The notes under the pieces: generated by a model
Databases searched by the model: none
What the model saw: the letters and a program-made list of their open reading frames with translations, nothing else
What the model was told of the DNA's origin: nothing
Source of the DNA: Flavobacteriaceae bacterium
GTDB lineage: Bacteria; Bacteroidota; Bacteroidia; Flavobacteriales; Flavobacteriaceae
Assembly (NCBI GenBank): GCA_021647405.1
Contig: JAKIUU010000002.1
Span: forward strand, 62,001 to 126,000
Direction of reading: 5' to 3'
DNA: 64,000 nucleotides
Shown here: one piece after another, positions 14,905 to 23,404 of the stretch
Layout of the letters: each line of letters starts with the position of its first letter
Position numbering within the stretch: position 1 is the stretch's first letter
Made by a program: the position numbers and the translations under genes

Positions 14905-15029
14905 ATGGCACAACACAACAAATTGGGTAAAGACAGTGAAAAACTGGCTGTTGATTTTTGGAAGGAAGGAAGGTTGAAGTAAGTGTAAAAAAAGATAAAA
15001 CCGATATTCGATTTATAAAGAATATTTGA
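14905..15029 (+). pseudogene. Chimeric remnant: yraN 5' end fused to the tail of a second ldc
   Basis: From 14905, 17 of the first 18 codons repeat the intact yraN start or differ by single bases (MAQHNKLGKDSEKLAVDF against MAQHNELGKDGEKLAVDF). At GTTGATTTTT the sequence switches to GGAAGGAAGGAAGG. It then encodes, allowing for one extra GGAA unit, GRKVEVSVKKDKTDIRFIKNI and a stop at 15027-15029. This aligns with the end of the upstream ldc (GRKVSLKIDKEKSILIFK). The order ldc, yraN-start, ldc-end, yraN implies an old tandem duplication of ldc-yraN followed by deletion. Confidence 0.8.
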
Positions 15030-15053
15030 GAAATAAATCAAAATGAAGTCCCC

Positions 15054-15114
15054 CTGAGCGCAGTCGAAGGGTTGGTGTAAAATTTCATACTATTTAGGCT
15101 TCGACTCCGCTCAG
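15054..15114. repeat. Inverted repeat CTGAGCGCAGTCGAAG / CTTCGACTCCGCTCAG
   Basis: The 16-bp arms at 15054-15069 and 15099-15114 match at 15 of 16 positions around a 29-bp loop, immediately upstream of intact yraN. This word is a common intergenic repeat type in Bacteroidota. It could fold in the yraN leader. Confidence 0.7.
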
Positions 15115-15137
15115 CCTGACAAGAATGACACGTAAAT

Positions 15138-15497
15138 ATGGCGCAACACAACGAATTGGGCAAAGACGGTGAAAAACTGGCTGTTGATTTTTTAATAAAA
15201 AACGGCTACACTATTTGCGAAACCAATTACCGGTTTCACAAAGCCGAAGTAGATATCATTGCACAAAAAGGTGATGTGTTGGCAGTGGTAGAAGTCAAAA
15301 CCCGTTCTACCGATTATTTTGGGGATCCACAAGATTTTGTAAAACCAAAAAAGATAAAATTATTGGTAGGGGCTATTGATGATTATGTCATAAAAAATGG
15401 CTTAGACGTCAATGTGCGTTTTGATATTATCGGGATAATAAAAAACAAAAAAGGCATTAGACTGGAACACTTAGAAGATGCCTTTTTACATTTTTAG
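15138..15497 (+). CDS. yraN: YraN/UPF0102 family nuclease-like protein
   Basis: A 119-residue protein of the YraN family, which has a restriction-endonuclease-like fold. The function is not settled. Visible motifs are GEKLAVDFLIKNGY at the start, the acidic residue in KAEVDIIAQ, and VVEVKTRS (the E-x-K element), followed by KPKKIKLLVGAIDDYV. The length is normal. Its stop overlaps by 12 bp with the convergent thioredoxin-like gene. A truncated copy of its 5' end lies upstream at 14905. Confidence 0.92.
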   Translation: MAQHNELGKDGEKLAVDFLIKNGYTICETNYRFHKAEVDIIAQKGDVLAVVEVKTRSTDYFGDPQDFVKPKKIKLLVGAIDDYVIKNGLDVNVRFDIIGIIKNKKGIRLEHLEDAFLHF

Positions 15498-16835
15498 CTT
15501 GTCAAAAAACTTTTTAACATCTGCTTCGCCATAGGGCTTTGCAACGATTCTTTTATGGGCGTCTAAAATAATATAAGTAGGTGTGGCATGAATATCATAA
15601 GCCCTTGAAAATTTATTTTGCCATTTATTTTTACCGTAAACATGAATAAAATTAGGGTATTTACTTATCTCCATATTCCAAGGATTGGGGTTGCTTTCTA
15701 AACCTACGGCAATCACTTTTATATCCTTTTTATCCTTTAGATAGGCATATAGCAATGGCACTTCGTGTAAACAATGCGAACAGGTAGCACTCCAAAACAA
15801 GACCAAATAATATTTGGCATCCGCTAAGGCATATAAGCTGTGGTTGCCACTAAAATCTTGCCAAGTAATGTTGGGCGCCTTGGCGTTTAGCATAATTTTT
15901 AATTTAGAAAAAGTCGCTTCTTTAAAACCCAAATCTTGGTCTTCTTTGGGCAGTTTGTTAAAATATTCATCGAACATAAAGAGGGTTAAGGCCTTGTTCT
16001 CTTGGGCGCTAAATCTTTTAATTAAATAATAGGTAAGCTCTTTACGCAATTTTTTATTGCTGACTCTCTTAAAAACCTCTGCAACCGAATTTTTATACAA
16101 ACGTTCTTGCATGGCATTGTCTGCAGATATATTTACATAAAATATATAGTCGACTATGCGGTCAGTTATCAAAGTTGATTTAAGCAAAGAGGCATTGTTA
16201 AAATCTACAGCATCAAAAAAATGTTTTTTAATGGCTGTTAAATATTGTTCTGGTTTTTTAAAAGGTAATGCGGCATTATAACGTTTACTGGCTTTTATAA
16301 AATGGTAGGTCAGCATGGTTTTCGACATGGTTTCGAATTGTTGTTGTATGTCATTAATTACTTTTAATTTTATGGCGTAATCTTTTCTTAGTTTGGTGGT
16401 AATTTGTGCATCTGAAGTTTGAAAATAAGCCATCTGTATTGAATCTAATTTGCTTTGAAAAACAGCAATATTTTCAGTGTATTTCTTAAACAAGTTATTT
16501 TCTTTTGATTTTTGAAAAATGACCGTCCCCAAAGGGTTATTGGGGTCAAAAGACAAAACAATATCTTCGTTGTTATAAATAAAATCAAGGTGTTTTTGTT
16601 TGTCCATTTGAAAAAACAATCTGTAAATACCTGATGTGGCTTCTTTTTTTAACTTAAAACTAAAATGCTTATCAGTTATAGTGGTATTGGCAACAAAGGA
16701 TTGTGAGCCGCCCTCAACTTTATATAAAATGAGCCAGTCTGCCTTAGCCGTTTGTGTCAGTTCTCCAGAAAGGCTGTGCTGGGCTTGCCCTCCAAATGAG
16801 ATGAGTAATATAAGTATGGCAATTTTTTTAATCAT
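15486..16835 (-). CDS. TlpA-like thioredoxin-fold lipoprotein or periplasmic protein
   Basis: A 449-residue exported protein. I chose the ATG at 16833-16835 because it gives a proper signal peptide (MIKKIAILILLISFGGQAQ); the longer frame adds ten unlikely residues. The first 130 residues resemble the beta-rich N-terminal domain of Bacteroidota redoxins (DUF4369-like). A helical middle part follows. The C-terminal TlpA-like domain has the redox motif WSATCSHCLHEVPLL (CxxC), then VIAVGLESNPNPW and the cis-Pro region ATPTYIILDAHKRI. The likely role is periplasmic disulfide reduction, but the partner is unknown. Confidence 0.85.
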   Translation of the reverse strand: MIKKIAILILLISFGGQAQHSLSGELTQTAKADWLILYKVEGGSQSFVANTTITDKHFSFKLKKEATSGIYRLFFQMDKQKHLDFIYNNEDIVLSFDPNNPLGTVIFQKSKENNLFKKYTENIAVFQSKLDSIQMAYFQTSDAQITTKLRKDYAIKLKVINDIQQQFETMSKTMLTYHFIKASKRYNAALPFKKPEQYLTAIKKHFFDAVDFNNASLLKSTLITDRIVDYIFYVNISADNAMQERLYKNSVAEVFKRVSNKKLRKELTYYLIKRFSAQENKALTLFMFDEYFNKLPKEDQDLGFKEATFSKLKIMLNAKAPNITWQDFSGNHSLYALADAKYYLVLFWSATCSHCLHEVPLLYAYLKDKKDIKVIAVGLESNPNPWNMEISKYPNFIHVYGKNKWQNKFSRAYDIHATPTYIILDAHKRIVAKPYGEADVKKFFDKLKM

Positions 16836-16907
16836 GATAAAGAATTTTGAATTACAAATTTGCACTTTTCAATTCAAATAAATATAATTAATGCGTTAAA
16901 ATCTTGT

Positions 16908-16915
16908 TATATTTG
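16908..16915 (+). promoter_or_regulatory. -7 box of the SDR-LpxR operon
   Basis: TATATTTG matches TAnnTTTG and lies 14 bp before the ATG at 16930. A TTG two bases upstream of the box is too close to be a -33. Confidence 0.55.
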
Positions 16916-16929
16916 ATAAAAATTAAATT

Positions 16930-17721
16930 ATGGATTTCAAAGACAAAGTGATTTGGGTTACTGGCGCTTCTTCTGGAATTGGCAGAGCTACCGCCATAGC
17001 ATTCTCAAAACAAGGCGCAAAACTTATTCTTTCTGGACGTCATGCCAATAATTTATTGGACACAAAAATGGCTTGTGCAAGGCCTGAAGATGTCCATATT
17101 ATTCCTTTTGATTTGGCACAATACGCCAATTTTGACACCATTGTTCATTCTGCTATTGCTGTTTATGGACATATCGATATTTTAATAAACAATGGCGGCA
17201 TCAGCCAGCGGTCTTTGGTAGAAAAAACAGGCATCAAAGTTGATGAAAAAATTATGCAAGTAAATTATTTGGGTACCGTTGCTTTAACCAAAGCCCTTTT
17301 ACCCCATTTTATTGCGCGCAAAGCCGGTCGGTTTGTTATTGTGAGTAGCGTGATGGGTAAAATAGGTACGCCGCTGCGTTCTAGCTATGCCGCTTCAAAA
17401 CACGCTTTACACGGATTTTTTGACAGCCTCCGTGCCGAAATTTACAGGTACAACATCAGCGTCAATTTAATTTGCCCAGGTTATGTGCAAACAAATGTCT
17501 CTATGAATGCCCTTACAGGCGATGGCAAACCTCAAAATAAAATGGATGTGAGCATACAAAATGGCATAAAACCAGAAAAATTGGCAAAGGGTCTTTTAAA
17601 AGCTGTCCGCAAAAATAAAAACGAAGTAACCATTGGAAATAAAGAAATATACGCCGTATTAATCAAACGCTTTTTCCCAAAAATAGTTGCCAGATTGGTT
17701 CGTAAAATAAACATAACCTAA
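16930..17721 (+). CDS. Short-chain dehydrogenase/reductase
   Basis: A 263-residue classical SDR. The cofactor motif is TGASSGIGRA at about residues 11-20, followed by INNGG (NNAG-type) near 91-95. The catalytic Ser is in VIVSSVMG and the YxxxK pair is in SYAASKHALHG. This arrangement resembles the DHRS7/DltE-like group of membrane-associated or lipid-related SDRs; the substrate is not known. It is followed after 10 bp by the LpxR-like gene, so the two are probably co-transcribed. Confidence 0.9.
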   Translation: MDFKDKVIWVTGASSGIGRATAIAFSKQGAKLILSGRHANNLLDTKMACARPEDVHIIPFDLAQYANFDTIVHSAIAVYGHIDILINNGGISQRSLVEKTGIKVDEKIMQVNYLGTVALTKALLPHFIARKAGRFVIVSSVMGKIGTPLRSSYAASKHALHGFFDSLRAEIYRYNISVNLICPGYVQTNVSMNALTGDGKPQNKMDVSIQNGIKPEKLAKGLLKAVRKNKNEVTIGNKEIYAVLIKRFFPKIVARLVRKINIT

Positions 17722-17731
17722 GCTTTATGCT

Positions 17732-18682
17732 ATGAATTTTAAAACCTGCTTTTTACTTTTTTTTTGTTTGTTAACTGGATTGGTTTTTAGCCAGAACCAA
17801 CATTCAAAATCATTTGGGTTTATAAGTGATAACGATGTGTTTATTTCTATAAACCAAGACCAATATTTTTCGAACGGACTGACTTTACAATACCAATTTT
17901 TACCTAAAACAACGCCCACGACATTGGCTAAAAAAATACATACCCTACAATTGGGGCAGTACTTATACACCCCTTTTAGGGCTTATGTACCAAACATTGT
18001 CAATCAAGACAGGCCCTTTGCAGGCTATCTGTTTGCCGATTTCTCTGTGTCTAAATACTTTAAAGACGAAAGTTTTTTAAAAATGACCTACCAACTGGGC
18101 ATATTGGGGCCTAGTTCGGGTGCAGAAACCTTACAAAAATGGTATCACCGTGTTTTTGATTTGCCTGCCATTGCGGGATGGCAATACCAAATTCAAGACC
18201 AACTCAGTGTAAATATAAGTGCCCTATACCTTAAAAATATGGGGTATTCTACCAATAAACTAATCGATTTTAATGTTTTTTCAGAAGCAAAATTAGGGTC
18301 CGTTTTTAATGAATTGAGTTTGGGCTTTGTAAGTCGCCTAGGTTTTAAAACCTTAAATCCTATTTTTAATTCGGTGCTTTTTAACAGTAATATTGACAAT
18401 AAAAAAACAAGTAATTCTGTAAAAGAATGCTACTTTTTTATAAAACCGCAACTGACTTATGTGGCTTATAACGCAACTATTCAAGGCAGTCTGTTTAACA
18501 ATAACAGTCCGCTTACATATGGGGTAAAACCTATAAAGGCCCATTTACAAATAGGTTTAAAATGGACATCGAAGCGGTTTAATTATGGATATGATGTTAC
18601 TTACCTTACCAAAGCTGTTGATAACAATAGGGTAACCGCCCATAAGTATGGTACCATTACCATGATCTATAAATTTAAGTAA
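17732..18682 (+). CDS. Outer-membrane lipid A deacylase LpxR family
   Basis: A 316-residue outer-membrane beta-barrel. It has a signal peptide ending near Ser-Gln (TGLVFSQ). The N-terminal motif SDNDVFISINQDQYFSNGLTLQY resembles the LpxR active-site Asn/Asp region (NDxxxxxDxxYTNG). AGYLFADFSVSKYF and the alternating strands to the C-terminal aromatic residue (MIYKFK) also fit. LpxR removes the 3'-acyloxyacyl group of lipid A in Salmonella. In Bacteroidota the family is broad and activity is unproven. It shares a transcript with the SDR gene. Confidence 0.8.
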   Translation: MNFKTCFLLFFCLLTGLVFSQNQHSKSFGFISDNDVFISINQDQYFSNGLTLQYQFLPKTTPTTLAKKIHTLQLGQYLYTPFRAYVPNIVNQDRPFAGYLFADFSVSKYFKDESFLKMTYQLGILGPSSGAETLQKWYHRVFDLPAIAGWQYQIQDQLSVNISALYLKNMGYSTNKLIDFNVFSEAKLGSVFNELSLGFVSRLGFKTLNPIFNSVLFNSNIDNKKTSNSVKECYFFIKPQLTYVAYNATIQGSLFNNNSPLTYGVKPIKAHLQIGLKWTSKRFNYGYDVTYLTKAVDNNRVTAHKYGTITMIYKFK

Positions 18683-18822
18683 AGGTCTAAATCAGGTTAT
18701 AAGTTCTGAACTTTGAGTTCAACATAGTGTCCCTTTTCCATTTTTTAAGTTAGCTTATTTTACAAAAACAAATCTAAAGGAGTTCGGCCTAAGGATTTAT
18801 TTTAAGTAACTGAAAATCAAAA

Positions 18823-18943
18823 TGTCATTACGAGGTCACGCCTTTGGCGTGGGCGTGGTTATCTCACCATGGTGGGCAGGCGCTTGAAGTGGGGAAACTT
18901 CTTTTCAAAAGATTGCCACGTCACTTCGTTCCTCGCAAAAACG
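18823..18943. repeat. REP-family palindromic element
   Basis: Block order TGTCATTACGAGG, stem CACGCC-TTTGGCGTG, GCGTGGTTATC, AAAGATTGCCACGTC, CCTCGCAAAAACG. It belongs to the same family as 3323-3583 and the insert in metG at 11999-12118. The outer blocks are inverted relative to each other. Confidence 0.8.
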
Positions 18944-19014
18944 TCCTTGCGAAAATTATAAACATAGTGTGCCGATTTAAGTGCTGTAACAAATGTATTT
19001 TGAACAGTTTCTCT

Positions 19015-19076
19015 TTCATTTTTTTGCTTCTCCAAAAAAACGAAACAAAAAAAGGCGCCTTTTTCGAGGTGTTTTT
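19015..19076. repeat. 62-bp dispersed repeat, copy 1
   Basis: Nearly identical to 21708-21769. Shared landmarks are TTCATTTTTTTGC, TCTCCAAAAAAACGAAAC, AAAAAAAGG and CGAGGTGTTTTT, with a handful of substitutions. It is non-coding and lies in a repeat-rich gap. Confidence 0.85.
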
Positions 19077-19100
19077 CATCAATAAATAGATGAAAACCGC

Positions 19101-19315
19101 AAATAAAATACCAAATATCAATAATCAAATTACAAAACACACTATTCAAAATCCAATACTTTCGTTACGGTCTGTCATATTATTTGATGTTGTTTGCCTT
19201 TTGATAATTTGTACATTGGGTATTGTTTGATCTTTGTAAATTGTTTTTTGGTACTTACTAAACGAATTTTATTCGTAACTTAAAACCTATGGTTTTTCAA
19301 TCCATAGTGGTTTAG
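19101..19315 (-). repeat. 215-bp dispersed repeat, carrying the empty site of the 190-bp element
   Basis: Read on the minus strand it starts CTAAACCACTATGGATTG and runs through TTTTAAGTTACGAATAAAATTCG, TTTAGTAAGTACCAAAAAAC, ATATGACAGACC and GTATTGGATTTTGAATAGTG. The same blocks occur on the plus strand at 27078-27420, where the 190-bp element separates TTACGA from ATTCGTTTAG. About 40 bp between AACAATA and ATATGACAG here are absent from the other copy. Confidence 0.85.
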
Positions 19316-19525
19316 TTTGTAACATTTATTCTGAGTGATAGCCCAAAGGGTTTTATTCGAAAAGAATTCCTCGATGCTCTGCGTCGAGGTTTCCGTTGAA
19401 ATTGTCATTCTCGCGAAAGCGGGAATCTAAGTAAGAAATATTGATTTTTGACCTAAAGGTCAAAATAAAACTAGCGAAATGCCTCGCATGCTTGCGTCGA
19501 GGATAGTTAGTTTTAAAATATTTCT

Positions 19526-20407
19526 TTACTCATCGTACCCAAATCTGCGCAATTGTATTTTATTGCTGCGCCAGTTTTTGTTGACTTTGACGTATAATTC
19601 CAGGTATATTTTTTTATCAAAAAACACTTCTAAGTCTTTGCGGGCTTCGGCACCAACGCGTTTTAGGGCACTGCCCTTATGGCCGATAATAATGCCTTTT
19701 TGGGTTTCGCGTTCTACCATTATGATGGCGCGAATGCGTATGATATTCTCCTCTTCGTTAAATTCTTCAGTGTCAACTTCTACCGCATAAGGGATTTCTT
19801 TTTTGTAGTGTAAAAGGATCTTTTCGCGAATTTTTTCGTTGACAAAAAAGCGTTCGGGCTTGTCGGTTAATTGGTCTTTAGGATAAAATGCAGGCGACTC
19901 CGGTAAAAGACTCACAATTTCGTCAAACACTTCTTTAATGTTAAAGTTTTCGAGCGCAGATATTGGGAACACTTTGGCTCTTGGTACTTTCTCTCGCCAA
20001 TAAATAACATTGTTTTCAACATTTTCTTGGTTAGAAGTATCAATCTTATTCAACAATAATAAAACAGGGATTTTTGAGTTTGTAATCTTATTAAAAAGAG
20101 CCTCGTCTTTCAAACTTTTCTCACCAATTTCTACCATGTAAATCAGTACATCAGCATCTTCAAAGGCCAATTTTACAAAATTCATCATAGACTCTTGCAA
20201 GCTGTAAGCGGGTTTAATGATTCCTGGTGTGTCTGATAAGACCACCTGAAAATCAGCCCCATTTACAATACCTAAAATGCGGTGTCTTGTGGTTTGTGCT
20301 TTAGATGTAATTATAGATAAGCGTTCGCCCACAAAAGCATTCATCAATGTGGATTTACCTACATTGGGATTCCCTATTATATTTACAAAACCCGCTTTAT
20401 GTTTCAT
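19526..20407 (-). CDS. era: GTPase Era
   Basis: A 293-residue ribosome assembly GTPase that binds 16S rRNA near its 3' end. G1 is GNPNVGKST, G3 is DTPG, G4 is NKID, and the G5-like ISAL follows. The C-terminal KH domain carries GHKGSALKRVGAEARKDLE and ends normally (NKIQLRRFGYDE). A -7 box (TACTTTTG) lies 19 bp upstream of the start on the coding strand. Confidence 0.96.
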   Translation of the reverse strand: MKHKAGFVNIIGNPNVGKSTLMNAFVGERLSIITSKAQTTRHRILGIVNGADFQVVLSDTPGIIKPAYSLQESMMNFVKLAFEDADVLIYMVEIGEKSLKDEALFNKITNSKIPVLLLLNKIDTSNQENVENNVIYWREKVPRAKVFPISALENFNIKEVFDEIVSLLPESPAFYPKDQLTDKPERFFVNEKIREKILLHYKKEIPYAVEVDTEEFNEEENIIRIRAIIMVERETQKGIIIGHKGSALKRVGAEARKDLEVFFDKKIYLELYVKVNKNWRSNKIQLRRFGYDE

Positions 20408-20426
20408 CTAATTTATAATTGAATTG

Positions 20427-20434
20427 CAAAAGTA
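20427..20434 (-). promoter_or_regulatory. -7 box of era
   Basis: On the minus strand TACTTTTG matches TAnnTTTG and lies 19 bp before the era ATG. Confidence 0.6.
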
Positions 20435-20587
20435 AGGCTTTTGAATTTACATAACACCACCCTTAAAGTATTTGTCTTTTTAACAGGATTAAGAAGGATT
20501 GGTATTTCGACAGAATAAGGGAGCCGCCTGCCTCAAGCAGGAAATCTCTGCGTTCAACATGACAATCAAAATAAAAACCGGAGTTAT

Positions 20588-21622
20588 TTAAGGCGCCGGA
20601 TTGGGGTGCACATTCTGAATATCATCTATTTCTTGAAGTAATTCATCGTTTAAAGCTACGTTAATACAGCCTATGTTTTCTTTGAGTTGATCCATTGTTG
20701 TGGCCCCAATAATGGTGCTGGTTAAAAATGCACGTTGGTTACAAAAAGTCAAAGCCATTTGCGGTAAATTCAAATTGTGTTTTTTTGCCAAATCGGCATA
20801 CAACTGCGTGGCCCGATGGGCTTCGTTACTGTTATACCGTCCCATTTGTGGAAACAAAGCAATACGTGAATCGGCTGGGGTTCCGTTGAGATACTTGCCG
20901 CTCAACACCCCGAAAGCCAAAGGCGAATAGGCCAAAAGACCGATGTTTTCTCTTACCGATACTTCAGCCAGACCTATTTCGTAAGTGCGGTTAAGCAATG
21001 AATAGGGATTTTGAATGGTAATGGGTCTTCGTAAATTTTCGTTTTTTGCGGTTTCCAAATATTTCATCACACCCCAAGCGGTTTCGTTTGACAAGCCAAA
21101 ATGGCGAATTTTGCCCTCATTTACAAGTTTGTTTAAAACCTCTAAAACGGTTTTAAAATTATTTTGCCAAGTGTCATTGGCATTGGTTTCAAAATTGCGC
21201 ACCCCGAAAAAATTGGCCGTTCGTTCTGGCCAATGTAATTGGTATAAATCTATATAATCGGTTTGTAAGCGTTGTAAACTTTTATCGAGGGCTTCGCGAA
21301 TAGCGGCTTCTGTAAAACCCAAATTGGGACGGATATAACTCAGTCCAGGATTGGGACCCGCCACTTTAGTGGCGATAACCAAATCAGCCCGTTTCTGATT
21401 TTTTAACCAACTCCCTATAAAGCGTTCCGTACTGCCTTGGGTTTCTTTACGTCCTGGCACTGCGTACATTTCGGCTGTATCAATAAAATTGATGCCTTTG
21501 CTTATGGCATAATCTAATTGTTCATGGGCTTCTCTTTCGGTGTTTTGTTCACCAAAAGTCATGGTGCCCAAACAAATTTTTGACACTTTAAGATCTGTGG
21601 TTGGAAGGGTGGTATATTTCAT
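20588..21622 (-). CDS. NADP(H)-dependent aldo/keto reductase, Tas-like
   Basis: A 344-residue TIM-barrel reductase. The catalytic tetrad is visible: Asp and Tyr in FIDTAEMYA, Lys in VIATKVAGP, and His in LYQLHWPER. The long form with QGSTERFIGSWLK and WGVMKYLETAKN matches E. coli Tas. The C-terminal cofactor region TSTIIGATTMDQLKENI is complete. The physiological substrate is unknown. It stands alone between repeat-rich gaps. Confidence 0.92.
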   Translation of the reverse strand: MKYTTLPTTDLKVSKICLGTMTFGEQNTEREAHEQLDYAISKGINFIDTAEMYAVPGRKETQGSTERFIGSWLKNQKRADLVIATKVAGPNPGLSYIRPNLGFTEAAIREALDKSLQRLQTDYIDLYQLHWPERTANFFGVRNFETNANDTWQNNFKTVLEVLNKLVNEGKIRHFGLSNETAWGVMKYLETAKNENLRRPITIQNPYSLLNRTYEIGLAEVSVRENIGLLAYSPLAFGVLSGKYLNGTPADSRIALFPQMGRYNSNEAHRATQLYADLAKKHNLNLPQMALTFCNQRAFLTSTIIGATTMDQLKENIGCINVALNDELLQEIDDIQNVHPNPAP

Positions 21623-21652
21623 AAACTGTGTTTTTTGTTTTTAGTGAAGATA

Positions 21653-21660
21653 CAAATGTA
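21653..21660 (-). promoter_or_regulatory. -7 box of the aldo/keto reductase gene
   Basis: TACATTTG on the minus strand fits TAnnTTTG, 30 bp upstream of the ATG. Confidence 0.55.
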
Positions 21661-22106
21661 AGGATATTTGCCTTTTGTGTTTTATATTAAGTTAAGCAAC
21701 TTTATTATTCATTTTTTTGCCTCTCCAAAAAAACGAAACAAAAAAAGGAGCCTTTTGCGAGGTGTTTTTAAAAAGTCAAACCTTTTTAAAACCTTAATAA
21801 AATCACTAAATTTACTACAAGGTTTCGCAAATTCTTAACGTGATTTGATTATTACACTTGCGCAAAAGAAAGTTAACTGATAATATTTAAAAGGTAAATC
21901 CTAACTGGTTTAAAATTAAGATCAAAAACTGAAATAAAAAAATAAACAACCTCGACGCAAGCATACGAGGTATTAAATGGCGTTTGCTACGCAAACATCA
22001 TAATTTCCGACCCAGAGGGTCGGGGAATTAAACCTAGTCTTCTCGTCCGCCGAAGCGGAACGCGAAGGAGGATTAAAAACGCTTGCTAATGACTGGTTGT
22101 TAGAAA
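21661..22106. repeat. Gap with dispersed repeats, no gene
   Basis: It holds the second copy of the 62-bp repeat (21708-21769). From about 21950 there is a patch with CCTCGACGCAAGCATACGAGG, GTTTGCTACGCAAAC and CCGACCCAGAGGGTCGG hairpins. The words TTGCGTAGCAAATTCCATTT and ATACCTCGCGTGCATTGC at about 27618-27665 are a related, inverted patch. Confidence 0.6.
21708..21769. repeat. 62-bp dispersed repeat, copy 2
   Basis: Pairs with 19015-19076 in the same orientation, with the same length and only a few substitutions (TGCCTCTCC for TGCTTCTCC; GGAGCC for GGCGCC). Non-coding. Confidence 0.85.
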
Positions 22107-23294
22107 CTAGTCTATTATGGCTGCAATCCCCGGAAGGGTTTTTCCTTCGAGCATTTCGAGCATGGCGCCACCGCCTGTTGACACATAACTCACTTTATTG
22201 GCAAAACCGAATTGTTTAACTGCCGCTACCGAATCGCCACCACCCACTAAAGAAAAAGCCCCTTCTTTGGTTGCCTCTGCAATGGCATTCCCCAATTCAA
22301 TGGTTCCTTTGGCAAAATTTGGCATCTCAAAAACACCCAGCGGGCCATTCCATAAAATGGTTTTTGATTGGGCGATGATAAAAGAAAAAATAATATTTGT
22401 CTTGGGACCGGCATCAAGGCCCATCCAACCCTCAGGGATATTGTTTACATCTACCACATCTGTCTTGGCATCATTGCTAAAATTATCGGCAATAACGGTA
22501 TCAATAGGTAAATGGATTTTAACATTTTTGGCTTTGGCTTCCTCTAAAATTTCCAGAGCCAAATCCAATTTGTCGTCTTCGCATAACGAATTGCCTATTT
22601 TGCCGCCCTGTGCTTTTATAAAGGTAAAGGTCATGCCACCGCCAATAATAATATGATCTACTTTGTCTAAAATATTTTTTATGATGCCAATTTTTGACGA
22701 CACTTTAGCGCCGCCTAAAACGGCTGTAACGGGTTTCTGGCTGTCTTCTAAAACGCGTTTAATACTGTTTATTTCGTTGGCCAATAAATAACCGAAGCAC
22801 TTTGCCTCTGGAAAAAATTGCGCTATGATAGCTGTTGAAGCATGTGCGCGATGCGCTGTACCAAAGGCATCATTCACATAAATATCGCCCAATTTTGCCA
22901 GTTGTTTGGCAAAATTTATATTGCCTGTTTTTTCTTCTGGATGGAAACGTAAATTTTCTAGCAAAAGAACTTCCCCTTTTTGCAAATTAGCAACAGCTTG
23001 TTCAGCTTCATCTCCAACACAGTTATTTGAAAATTTAACATTAACCCCAATAATTTTACTAACAGTCTCTGTGATGTGTTTTAAAGAATATTTAGATTCT
23101 ACCCCTTTTGGACGTCCCAAATGCGACATTAAAACAACAGCGCCACCTTCTCCTAAAATTTTGGCAATAGTAGGCTTTGCAGCTTCAATTCTGGTGGTAT
23201 CAGTCACCTTAAAATTGGCGTCTAAAGGCACATTAAAATCCACACGGATTAAGGCTTTTTTATCTTTAAAATTAAATAAATCTAATGTTTTCAT
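22107..23294 (-). CDS. pgk: Phosphoglycerate kinase
   Basis: Glycolytic transfer of phosphate from 1,3-bisphosphoglycerate to ADP. I chose the start at 23294 (MKTLDLFNFKDKKALIRVDFNVPLD), giving 395 residues, the normal length; the frame upstream adds 12 atypical residues. Motifs are RVDFNVPLD, MSHLGRPKG, GGAKVSSKIG, the nucleotide-binding FEMPNFAKGT and GGGDSVAAV. It lies about 110 bp downstream of plsC on the same strand. Confidence 0.97.
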   Translation of the reverse strand: MKTLDLFNFKDKKALIRVDFNVPLDANFKVTDTTRIEAAKPTIAKILGEGGAVVLMSHLGRPKGVESKYSLKHITETVSKIIGVNVKFSNNCVGDEAEQAVANLQKGEVLLLENLRFHPEEKTGNINFAKQLAKLGDIYVNDAFGTAHRAHASTAIIAQFFPEAKCFGYLLANEINSIKRVLEDSQKPVTAVLGGAKVSSKIGIIKNILDKVDHIIIGGGMTFTFIKAQGGKIGNSLCEDDKLDLALEILEEAKAKNVKIHLPIDTVIADNFSNDAKTDVVDVNNIPEGWMGLDAGPKTNIIFSFIIAQSKTILWNGPLGVFEMPNFAKGTIELGNAIAEATKEGAFSLVGGGDSVAAVKQFGFANKVSYVSTGGGAMLEMLEGKTLPGIAAIID

Positions 23295-23404
23295 TTTGCG
23301 CGTGTTTTTACAGTGTAAAGATAAAATCAATTGCTTGTTTTATCTAAGAATTTGCATTTATTTACGAAACCCTTGTAGCATTTTTTTATAAAAACTTTTC
23401 CAAT

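Larger units (their letters stand above)
18683..19525. repeat. 843-bp gap filled with dispersed repeats
   Basis: No gene is accepted here. In order: a REP-family palindromic element at 18823-18943; a 62-bp dispersed repeat at 19015-19076 (second copy 21708-21769); a 215-bp dispersed repeat at 19101-19315 on the minus strand (second copy 27078-27420); and hairpins such as CCTCGA..TCGAGG near 19371-19391, TTCTCGCGAAAGCGGGAA near 19408, and TTTTGACCTAAAGGTCAAAA near 19445. Frames crossing it are made of repeat sequence. Confidence 0.65.

Noticed and set aside
18844..19149. Overlapping short frames on both strands in the 843-bp gap
   Set aside because: They consist of dispersed repeats that recur elsewhere as non-coding DNA.
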